45,489 nucleotides of DNA, taken from contig CAZWMK010000006.1 in NCBI GenBank assembly GCA_964635065.1, positions 1 through 45,489 of the forward strand. The letters are read 5' to 3'. This DNA comes from CAZWMK01 sp964635065 (GTDB lineage: Bacteria; Pseudomonadota; Alphaproteobacteria; Sphingomonadales; Sphingomonadaceae). The stretch's first letter is position 1, and every line of letters begins with the position of its first letter. The notes below the pieces were generated by a model. That model ran no database searches. It was not told the DNA's origin and worked only from the letters and a program-made list of their open reading frames with translations. The translations under genes and the position numbers were made by a program. Below, piece after piece: positions 39,346 through 45,489 of this stretch.

Positions 39346-40145
39346 CTGCGTCGTCGCTGGTTGAACACCTCGTAAAGGAGGACCGCAGTGGCGACTGCGA
39401 CGTTCAGGCTGTCCGCCTTTCCGGCCATCGGAATCTTGACCAGAAGGTCGCACTGCGCTTCGTAATCGGCGGGCAGGCCCGACTGTTCGTTGCCCATGAA
39501 CAGGAAAGTCGGCGCAGCATAGGAGACCGCCTGATAATCATGTTCGGTATTCAAACTGGCGCCGACCAGCTGCGCAGGCCCCTGTCGCAGCCAGGCAAAG
39601 AAATCCGCGCCTGTCGCCTGCACGATGGTCTGGGTGAATAGCGCCCCCATCGACGCGCGCACGGCCTCGACGCTGAAGGGATCGCAGCTCTGGTCGAGCA
39701 GGATCACACCGCCCGCGCCGACGGCGTCGCAGGTTCTGAGAATCGTGCCGAGATTGCCGGGGTCTTTCAGGGACTGACAGACAACCCAGATGGCTGCGCG
39801 CCGCCGGTCGACGGATGCCAGCGGTGTTGTTTCGGCATCATAGACGCCGAGCAGCATCTGCGGATTATCCTTACCCGACAGCTTGTGCAGGATGTCGACG
39901 CTGGTTTCGATGACGTCGCCACCTGCCGCTTCGGTGGCCGCCGCCAGTTTGCGCAATAAAGGGTGCTGGCTGGCGTCCTGGGCATGGACGAGCATGCGAG
40001 GCAGCCGCCCGGCTTCGGCGGCTTCGGCGACGATACGCATGCCTTCGGCCAGAAATAGTCCTTCGCGCACGCGGTGTTTCTTGTCGCGCAGGCTGCGGAT
40101 ACGCTTGATCGTATCATTGGTGGGGCTGGTGATGAGACGCGGCAT
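39336..40145 (-). CDS. TrmH-family RNA 2'-O-methyltransferase
   Basis: A 269-residue SPOUT-class methyltransferase that 2'-O-methylates rRNA or tRNA using S-adenosylmethionine. An N-terminal substrate-binding domain (SPTNDTIKRIRSLRDKKHR, then EGLFLAEG) precedes the knotted domain with SLKDPGNLGTILRTCDAVG, LLDQSCDPFS and a C-terminal ADSLNVAVATAVLLYE. ATG 40145 lies 7 bp after the HPr stop, so it is the last gene of the HPr kinase-RapZ-EIIA-HPr run. Confidence 0.9.
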   Translation of the reverse strand: MPRLITSPTNDTIKRIRSLRDKKHRVREGLFLAEGMRIVAEAAEAGRLPRMLVHAQDASQHPLLRKLAAATEAAGGDVIETSVDILHKLSGKDNPQMLLGVYDAETTPLASVDRRRAAIWVVCQSLKDPGNLGTILRTCDAVGAGGVILLDQSCDPFSVEAVRASMGALFTQTIVQATGADFFAWLRQGPAQLVGASLNTEHDYQAVSYAAPTFLFMGNEQSGLPADYEAQCDLLVKIPMAGKADSLNVAVATAVLLYEVFNQRRRSQD

Positions 40146-40152
40146 AAGCCGT

Positions 40153-40425
40153 TCATTCCTCGCCGAACTTGTCCTCGACGAGCGTGGCAAGCGCAGTGAG
40201 CGCCTGTGACGCGCCAAGGCCCTCGGCGCTGATCACGATATCGTCGCCGGGGCCAGCCGCCAGCATCATCAGGCCCATGATCGAGGTGCCGCAGACGCTG
40301 TTGCCGTCCTTGGTCACTTCGATGGCTGCGTCAAAGCTGCTGGCGAGTGTCACGAACTTGGCGGATGCGCGGGCATGGAGGCCGCGCTTGTTGGTAATGC
40401 GGACGGTGCGTTCGATCCGGTCCAT
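40153..40425 (-). CDS. ptsH: Phosphocarrier protein HPr
   Basis: A 90-residue HPr of the regulatory phosphotransferase system. The phosphorylatable histidine is H17 in GLHARA and the regulatory serine is S48 in GTSIMGL, the site used by HPr kinase. It lies directly after the EIIA gene on the same strand and in the same run as hprK and rapZ. No sugar permease or enzyme I gene is nearby, so the system is likely regulatory rather than for sugar uptake. Confidence 0.95.
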   Translation of the reverse strand: MDRIERTVRITNKRGLHARASAKFVTLASSFDAAIEVTKDGNSVCGTSIMGLMMLAAGPGDDIVISAEGLGASQALTALATLVEDKFGEE

Positions 40426-40428
40426 ATG

Positions 40429-40833
40429 TCAGGCCGCCTCTCCGAGTATCTTGCTGGCGACAGAGATATATTTGCGCCCGGCCTCCTGCGCGGCTTCGAC
40501 GGCTTCAGACACGCTGGCTGTACGACGGACGGTAGCAAGCCGGATCAGCATCGGCAGGTTGATGCCGGCGATCACTTCGACATTCGGTTTGCCCATCAGC
40601 GAAATGGCAAGGTTCGACGGGGTGCCGCCGAACATGTCGGTGAGCAGAATGACGCCGCGTCCGGTATCGACATGGGCTGCCGCGGCTGCGATTTCCGCGC
40701 GGCGCTGTTCCATGTCGTCTTCAGGACCGATGCAAACGGCTTGGACGGCGATTTGTGGGCCGACCACATGTTCCATGGCGGAGATGAACTCAGCGGCCAG
40801 ATGGCCGTGTGTGACCAGCACCAAACCGATCAT
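40429..40833 (-). CDS. PTS EIIA component, mannose type
   Basis: A 134-residue EIIA-Man-like domain protein. The phosphohistidine is H9 in LVTHGHLA. The segment LTDMFGGTPSNLA is typical of the family. The start overlaps the rapZ stop by four bases (ATGA), and ptsH follows after 3 bp. In alphaproteobacteria this stand-alone EIIA takes a phosphate from HPr and acts as a regulator, with no EIIB/C partner. Confidence 0.93.
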   Translation of the reverse strand: MIGLVLVTHGHLAAEFISAMEHVVGPQIAVQAVCIGPEDDMEQRRAEIAAAAAHVDTGRGVILLTDMFGGTPSNLAISLMGKPNVEVIAGINLPMLIRLATVRRTASVSEAVEAAQEAGRKYISVASKILGEAA

Positions 40834-41792
40834 GCGTTGCTCTTAGCTCCCTTGGCGATCACGCCAGCCGTCGAATCATCCAGTGATCCGTCGCTATGCC
40901 CCTTCATGTCACGATGCACAATGGTTGCTGCATAGCCTTCGGCCTTGAGACGCGTAGCGGCACATTCCGTGGTGTAGACCGAACGATGCTTGCCCCCCGT
41001 GCAGCCGAAAGCGATGGTAAGGTAGGATTTTCCTTCGTTGAGATAGCCGGGCAAGAGCGTCAGGATGAGGTCGATGATACGCTCGAACGCTGGAGAAAAG
41101 GCCGGATCGGCGGCAATAAAATCTCCAACCGGCTGATCCCTGCCAGTGAGCGGCCTCAGTTGTTCCTGCCAGTGCGGATTGGCAAGGAAGCGCATGTCGA
41201 ACACCAGATCGGCGTCGCGGGGAATGCCGCGGGCAAAGCCGAACGACATCAGCGTCAAGGTCAGCGCGGCGTTGTGAGGATGCGTGAACTTGTCGCGGAT
41301 TTCACGGCGAAGATCGTGCGGGCCATAATCGGTCGTGTCGATCACGATGTCGGCCCAGCGGCGGAGCGGACTCAGCACCTCACGTTCGCGCGCTATGCCA
41401 TCGGTGGCGGGCCGATCGAGTGCCAGCGGATGGCGCCGGCGCGTTTCGGAAAAGCGTCGCGTCAGTTCGCTGCCACTACAGTCGATGAAGAGAACGCGGA
41501 CGTCGATGCCCGTTTTGGTCATGCGCTTGATGGTTTGCACCACATCTTCGGCATCAAAGGCGCGTGTCCGCGTGTCGATGCCAACAGCGAGCGGACGCGG
41601 ATCGGGAGTTTCACCATCGCCGCTTTCGTGCACAGCGATCAACCGTCGCATGAGACTGAGCGGCAGATTGTCGACGACTTCGTAGCCGATGTCCTCAAGC
41701 GCCCTGAGCGCGGTGGACTTGCCCGCGCCTGACATGCCGGTCACCAGCAAAATGCGCTTGGCGTTCGGGTTCAGGGCGAATGTTTTGACCAT
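40830..41792 (-). CDS. rapZ: RapZ-family nucleotide-binding protein
   Basis: A 320-residue RapZ (YvcJ) homologue. Walker A is GMSGAGKS (19-26). The conserved FSETRRRHPL segment and the C-terminal GCTGGKHRSVY are present. In E. coli RapZ is an RNA-binding adaptor in GlmZ decay; in alphaproteobacteria it usually sits beside hprK, as here. It lies 7 bp after the HPr kinase stop and overlaps the EIIA start. Confidence 0.93.
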   Translation of the reverse strand: MVKTFALNPNAKRILLVTGMSGAGKSTALRALEDIGYEVVDNLPLSLMRRLIAVHESGDGETPDPRPLAVGIDTRTRAFDAEDVVQTIKRMTKTGIDVRVLFIDCSGSELTRRFSETRRRHPLALDRPATDGIAREREVLSPLRRWADIVIDTTDYGPHDLRREIRDKFTHPHNAALTLTLMSFGFARGIPRDADLVFDMRFLANPHWQEQLRPLTGRDQPVGDFIAADPAFSPAFERIIDLILTLLPGYLNEGKSYLTIAFGCTGGKHRSVYTTECAATRLKAEGYAATIVHRDMKGHSDGSLDDSTAGVIAKGAKSNA

Positions 41793-41799
41793 TATGGCG

Positions 41800-42219
41800 C
41801 TATTCTAACCCTGTTCGTGCCCGCTTCAAGGCCAGTTCGACCTTGATCGGCGCACTTTGTTCGAATGGTGCAACAATCAGACATGGCAGCAGTTTGTCGA
41901 GCACCTTGTGAAAGCCTGGTTCGGGCATGCGCACGGGCGTGCCGGGGGCAACCCAGAGCGCGACGGGTGCGGCCGGGTGGGCCGGCAGTGCGACGATACC
42001 AAGGCCGCGCACTTCGATTCGCCCGCGAATCGAGGCGGGGCAGCTGGCAAAAAGTTGTCCGCCAGTCATCACAAGCTCGACACGGTCGTCGGCGATGAGA
42101 GCCGCGCCCCGGTCGATGAGCCTGAGCGCAAGGTCGGACTTGCCGCTGCCCGATGGCCCGGTCAGGAGGACGGCATGGCCATCGATGGCAATGGCGGTGG
42201 CGTGCAGGTTCAGCGTCAT
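41800..42219 (-). CDS. hprK: HPr kinase, short alphaproteobacterial form
   Basis: A 139-residue protein corresponding only to the C-terminal kinase domain of HprK. Walker A is GPSGSGKS (21-28), followed by DDRVEL and the IRGRIEVRGLGI segment that carries the HprK signature. Firmicute enzymes have about 310 residues with an extra N-terminal domain; the short form is normal in alphaproteobacteria. It would phosphorylate HPr at S48. Its start overlaps the chvG stop (ATGA). Confidence 0.92.
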   Translation of the reverse strand: MTLNLHATAIAIDGHAVLLTGPSGSGKSDLALRLIDRGAALIADDRVELVMTGGQLFASCPASIRGRIEVRGLGIVALPAHPAAPVALWVAPGTPVRMPEPGFHKVLDKLLPCLIVAPFEQSAPIKVELALKRARTGLE

Positions 42220-43796
42220 GCCGCTGCCGCCGGCAGGTCGACCGTGAAGCGTGCGCCACGGATCTGGCCGTTTTCCGTGCGGTTGCCGGCGGCGATCTGG
42301 CCGTCATGCGCCTCGACAATCGCTTTCGATATGGCAAGGCCAAGGCCGCTGTGCTTGCCGAAATCCTCATCGGACGGGCGTGCCGAATAAAAGCGCTTGA
42401 AGATGTCGTCGAGATTGTCGGGCGGGATGCCGGGACCATCATCTTCGACACGCAAAAGGATGCGATTGCCTGTGCGCATGAGATTGATGCGCACGATGCC
42501 GCCTTCCGGTGAAAAGCTGATGGCATTGTCGATCAGGTTGCGCAGCACCTGCGCAAGCCGTCCGGCATCGCCGAGCGCCACGGCGCTGCCGGGATCGGGG
42601 CGGGCGAAAGCGAATCTGATGCCGCGCGGCAGGCCTTGCTGTTCATAGATGCGCAGCAGCGTTTCGGTCATGCCGCCGATATCGACGGTGGAGAAACGTG
42701 TGCGCGACAGTTCGGCATCAAGCCGCGAGGCTTCGGCGATGTCGGTGATCAGGCGGTCGATGCGGTCGACATCGTCGCGCACGATCACAAGCAGCCGGGC
42801 GCGCAGATCTGGATCGGCGATTTGGCCCAGCCCATCGACCGCGCTTCTGAGCGAGGCGAGCGGATTTTTGATTTCATGGGCGACATCGGCGGCAAAGGCC
42901 TCGGTTGCATCGATGCGATGGCGCAATGCGTGGGTCATGTCGGACAGCGCCCGCGCCAGCTCCCCGATTTCGTCGCGACGCATGGCAAAACGCGGCACGG
43001 TAACCTCGCGGGCGCGGCCCTGCCGCACGCGTGTGGCGGCAAGCGCCAGAAGGCGCAGCGGCTGGACGATGGTGCGGGCGAGGAAAAGCGACAGCAGCAG
43101 CGACAGGAACAGGATGCCAAGAAAGATGAGGAAGCTGTTCAGGCGTTCGCTGCGGACGACGCGGGTGATATCGCGCGCGTCCTCGGTAAGGTGTACAACC
43201 GCCCGGGCAGGGCCGCTTGCCGGGATGGGGGCGGCGGCGGTGATGATGACAGTGCGGTCGGGGGCCCGGCGCAATCGGTCGACGGCGGCGTCGGGACCAG
43301 GCGTGCGGCGTGCTGCGAGCACGGCTTCGGGCCATGCCGCACGGTTGTCTTGGGCCGGTTCGATATAGCTGGCAAGCCGGGGGGCGGCCCCAAGGCGTTC
43401 GATGACGGCGTCGAGGAAGCGGGCAGTCTGTTTCTGCCATGGCTCGCTGTCGGGATCGCGCAGAGTGAAGCGTTTGCTCGGCCCTTGCCAATTGTCGGCA
43501 ATGCGTTCGCCATTGGCTGCATATATACGCAGCCGGGTGCCGCGGCTGGTTTCATAACGCGCCACACGCTGGCGCAATGCCCGTGGATCGGTGCCATGCG
43601 CACTGATCATCTGGGCGACAAGACTGGCCTGCAGCCGCATTTCCTCGCGGCGCTGCTCGATCAGGCGGTCGCGGAAACTGTCGAGATAGACAATGCCGCC
43701 CGCCAGCATGATCAGTGCGAAGATGTTGACGGCGAGAATGCGCGCGGTCAGCGACCAGCGCCGGGACCAGCGCAAGGCCATTTCCTCGCGAATCAT
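42216..43796 (-). CDS. chvG: Sensor histidine kinase ChvG
   Basis: A 526-residue membrane sensor kinase. Two membrane helices (about 19-38 and 221-240) flank a periplasmic domain. A HAMP domain follows, then the phospho-acceptor H307 in VAHEIKNPLASL. The ATPase domain has NLIDNAISFSP, DDGPGIP and SGLGLAISKAIVE. ATG 43796 is chosen over the longer open frame, with GAGG upstream. With ChvI it forms the acid/envelope-stress two-component system of alphaproteobacteria. It overlaps hprK by four bases. Confidence 0.93.
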   Translation of the reverse strand: MIREEMALRWSRRWSLTARILAVNIFALIMLAGGIVYLDSFRDRLIEQRREEMRLQASLVAQMISAHGTDPRALRQRVARYETSRGTRLRIYAANGERIADNWQGPSKRFTLRDPDSEPWQKQTARFLDAVIERLGAAPRLASYIEPAQDNRAAWPEAVLAARRTPGPDAAVDRLRRAPDRTVIITAAAPIPASGPARAVVHLTEDARDITRVVRSERLNSFLIFLGILFLSLLLSLFLARTIVQPLRLLALAATRVRQGRAREVTVPRFAMRRDEIGELARALSDMTHALRHRIDATEAFAADVAHEIKNPLASLRSAVDGLGQIADPDLRARLLVIVRDDVDRIDRLITDIAEASRLDAELSRTRFSTVDIGGMTETLLRIYEQQGLPRGIRFAFARPDPGSAVALGDAGRLAQVLRNLIDNAISFSPEGGIVRINLMRTGNRILLRVEDDGPGIPPDNLDDIFKRFYSARPSDEDFGKHSGLGLAISKAIVEAHDGQIAAGNRTENGQIRGARFTVDLPAAAA

Positions 43797-43803
43797 GATC
43801 GCC

Positions 43804-44508
43804 TCATTCCTCGGTGAAACGATAGCCGACGCCATAAAGCGTCTCGATCGCCTGGAAGGTCGGATCGACGGCGCGGAACTTCTTGCGCAGACGCTTGATA
43901 TGGCTGTCGATGGTGCGGTCATCGACATAGACATCGTTCTGATAGGCGGAGTCCATCAACTGATCGCGTGATTTCACGAAGCCAGGGCGCTGGGCCAGTG
44001 CCTCGAGGATCAGGAATTCGGTAACGGTCAATGCAACTTCGCGCCCGCCCCACGTCACCCGGTGGCGGGCCGGATCCATCAGCAGGCGACCGCGTTCGAT
44101 GGCATCGGCGGAAGGGGGAGGCGCGGCCGTATCTTCGCGGCGGCTGGCGGCGCGGCGCAGGACGGCACGGATGCGTTCGATCAGCAGGCGCTGCGAGAAG
44201 GGTTTACCGATATAATCATCGGCACCCATGGCAAGGCCGAGCGCCTCGTCGATCTCGGTATCCTTGGACGTCAGGAAAATGACGGGCAGTTCGGTTTTCT
44301 CGCGCAAGCGGCGCAAAAGTTCCATGCCGTCCATGCGCGGCATCTTGATGTCGAGCACGGCTAGATCGGGCGGATTGTCGGTGATGGCCTTGAGGGCCGC
44401 CATGCTGTCGGAATAGACGCGCACGGTGAAACCCTCGGCTTGCAGTGCAATCGACACGGATGTCAGGATGTTGCGGTCATCATCGACCAGGGCGATGGTG
44501 GCGTTCAT
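43804..44508 (-). CDS. chvI: Response regulator ChvI
   Basis: A 234-residue OmpR-family response regulator. The receiver domain has the acidic cluster near D9-D11, the phosphorylation site D53 in VLDIKMP and the lysine in IGKPFS. The winged-helix DNA-binding domain ends in ETLYGVGYRF. ATG 44508 is the start. It leads the chvI-chvG-hprK-rapZ-EIIA-ptsH run and diverges from pckA, whose promoter lies in the shared interval. Confidence 0.95.
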   Translation of the reverse strand: MNATIALVDDDRNILTSVSIALQAEGFTVRVYSDSMAALKAITDNPPDLAVLDIKMPRMDGMELLRRLREKTELPVIFLTSKDTEIDEALGLAMGADDYIGKPFSQRLLIERIRAVLRRAASRREDTAAPPPSADAIERGRLLMDPARHRVTWGGREVALTVTEFLILEALAQRPGFVKSRDQLMDSAYQNDVYVDDRTIDSHIKRLRKKFRAVDPTFQAIETLYGVGYRFTEE

Positions 44509-44609
44509 GGTCCTGTCCGGTGGTCTGTCCTGAGTGATGCCTAGCCGCTTTGGCGTGCAAGCGCAAACGGCGACATCGCGCATTATTGCCGTTCATTTAC
44601 TCTCCTGCT

Positions 44610-44638
44610 TTGACGTTTGGCGTTTGTGCGTGTATGCG
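44610..44638 (+). promoter_or_regulatory. Candidate pckA promoter
   Basis: TTGACG (44610-44615), a 17-bp spacer and TATGCG (44633-44638) lie in the 196-bp interval between chvI and pckA. A second -10-like TATACT lies nearer to pckA (about 44682-44687) without a good -35. ChvI is an obvious candidate regulator; no ChvI site was identified. Confidence 0.4.
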
Positions 44639-44704
44639 CGCGGCAAAGACAGCCAGGCCTTACTGGCGACGCGACTCTATACTTGTCCAAGGAGCCCCCA
44701 CGAC

Positions 44705-45489
44705 ATGACCGCGCATTCAACCTTCGGCCTCGATAAACAGGGCATCGCCACCGATGCGAAGCTGTTCTGGAACCTCGGCACTGCGGCGCTTGTCGAACAA
44801 GCCGTGTGCCGCGGCGAGGGCGTGCTGTCGAAGGACGGTCCGCTGGTCGTGGAAACCGGCAAGCACACTGGCCGCTCGGCCAACGACAAGTTCACCGTCC
44901 GCGATGCCACGACCGAAAGCACCGTGTGGTGGGGCAAGTCGAACAAGGCGATGGAGCCGGAGCATTTTGCCGCGCTGAAGGCCGATTTTCTTGCCCATCT
45001 CGGCGCCAAGGAAACGCTGTTCGTGCAGGATCTCTATGGCGGTTCGCAGCCCGAACATCGCGTCAATGTGCGGGTGATCAACGAATTCGCCTGGCACAAC
45101 CTTTTCATTCGTACGCTTCTGGTTCGCCCGCAGGCGTCGGAACTGCCCGGTTTCGCGCCGGAATTCACCATCATCGACCTGCCGAGCTTCAAGGCTGACC
45201 CGGTCCGCCATGGCTGCCGTTCGGAAACGGTGATCGCGGTCAACCTCACCGAAAAGCTGATCCTCATTGGCGGCACTGCCTATGCAGGTGAAATGAAGAA
45301 GTCGGTGTTCGGCATCCTGAACTATCTGCTGCCGGCCAAGGGCGTGATGCCGATGCACTGCTCGGCCAACATCGGGCCGCAAGGCGACACGGCCGTGTTC
45401 TTCGGTCTGTCGGGCACTGGCAAGACGACGCTGTCGGCCGACGCCTCGCGCACCCTGATCGGCGACGACGAGCATGGCTGGTCGGATAC
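44705..45489 (+). CDS. pckA: Phosphoenolpyruvate carboxykinase (ATP), 3' truncated
   Basis: The first 261 residues of ATP-dependent PEP carboxykinase, which converts oxaloacetate to PEP for gluconeogenesis. Family landmarks: GPLVVETGKHTGRS (45-58), DLYGGSQPEHRVNVR (109-123), AYAGEMKKSVFGILN, and the ATP-binding GLSGTGKT (234-241) followed by DD at 254-255. An AAGGAG ribosome-binding site precedes ATG 44705. The frame is open to the window edge; roughly half of the usual 530 residues is missing. Confidence 0.95.
   Translation, partial: MTAHSTFGLDKQGIATDAKLFWNLGTAALVEQAVCRGEGVLSKDGPLVVETGKHTGRSANDKFTVRDATTESTVWWGKSNKAMEPEHFAALKADFLAHLGAKETLFVQDLYGGSQPEHRVNVRVINEFAWHNLFIRTLLVRPQASELPGFAPEFTIIDLPSFKADPVRHGCRSETVIAVNLTEKLILIGGTAYAGEMKKSVFGILNYLLPAKGVMPMHCSANIGPQGDTAVFFGLSGTGKTTLSADASRTLIGDDEHGWSD

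Noticed and set aside
1..45489. CRISPR arrays, insertion sequences, transposases or phage genes
   Set aside because: No regularly spaced repeats, transposase motifs or integrase-like proteins were found on either strand.

Overview
The window reads as a chromosomal segment of an alphaproteobacterium, most likely a sphingomonad (Sphingobium, Novosphingobium or Sphingopyxis type). This rests on the high GC content, many GTG starts, and the right-hand block pckA / chvI-chvG-hprK-rapZ-EIIA-ptsH, which is a characteristic alphaproteobacterial arrangement. The species cannot be named from the sequence alone. No intergenic stretch exceeds about 260 bp once start codons are trimmed. One run of exactly 100 Ns (1730-1829) interrupts a gene.

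Positions 1-30630 form a dense catabolic region built around Rieske non-heme-iron oxygenases. It carries five oxygenase alpha subunits, the first cut by the window edge and the second interrupted by the N gap. A sixth lies at 32728-34068. A small Rieske ferredoxin is at 3379-3744. Between them sit acyl-CoA enzymes (two acyl-CoA dehydrogenases, a thiolase-like protein with a DUF35 partner, an acyl-CoA ligase and an enoyl-CoA hydratase). There is also a 2-oxoacid dehydrogenase set (E1 alpha, E1 beta and an E2 with two peripheral-subunit-binding domains). The rest comprises three short-chain dehydrogenases, two KstD/fumarate-reductase-like flavoproteins, two NTF2-like proteins, a TIM-barrel protein, a VOC protein, two MFS transporters and three TetR regulators.

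The layout by likely transcription unit is as follows. (a) + strand: oxygenase 1 with a strong terminator, then oxygenase 2. (b) - strand: SDR; ferredoxin; acyl-CoA dehydrogenase followed by MFS. (c) + strand 6497-12804: DUF35, thiolase-like, acyl-CoA dehydrogenase, E1 alpha, E1 beta, E2, meeting a convergent TetR gene at a 15-bp-stem terminator. (d) + strand 13781-18597: NTF2-like, SDR, oxygenase 4, hairpin, SDR, TIM barrel, VOC, with a convergent NTF2-like gene. (e) + strand 19267-27092: two flavoproteins, acyl-CoA ligase, TetR, MFS, enoyl-CoA hydratase. (f) - strand: TetR, then oxygenases 6 and 5. A consistent reading is import of a polycyclic, steroid- or terpenoid-like or aromatic compound, ring hydroxylation by the Rieske enzymes, dehydrogenation by the flavoproteins and SDRs, CoA activation, and side-chain or ring-fragment removal by the acyl-CoA and 2-oxoacid dehydrogenase enzymes. 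The substrate is not determined by the sequence.

Positions 30692-45489 are mostly housekeeping: a DEAD-box helicase, tRNA-Arg(UCU), an Mla-type lipid ABC transporter (STAS-MlaE, MlaF, MlaD, lipoprotein), RmuC, a TrmH-family methyltransferase, and the regulatory phosphotransferase genes HPr, EIIA, RapZ and HPr kinase. These are followed by the ChvG/ChvI two-component pair and the divergent, truncated pckA. The sixth Rieske oxygenase stands alone between the helicase and the tRNA.
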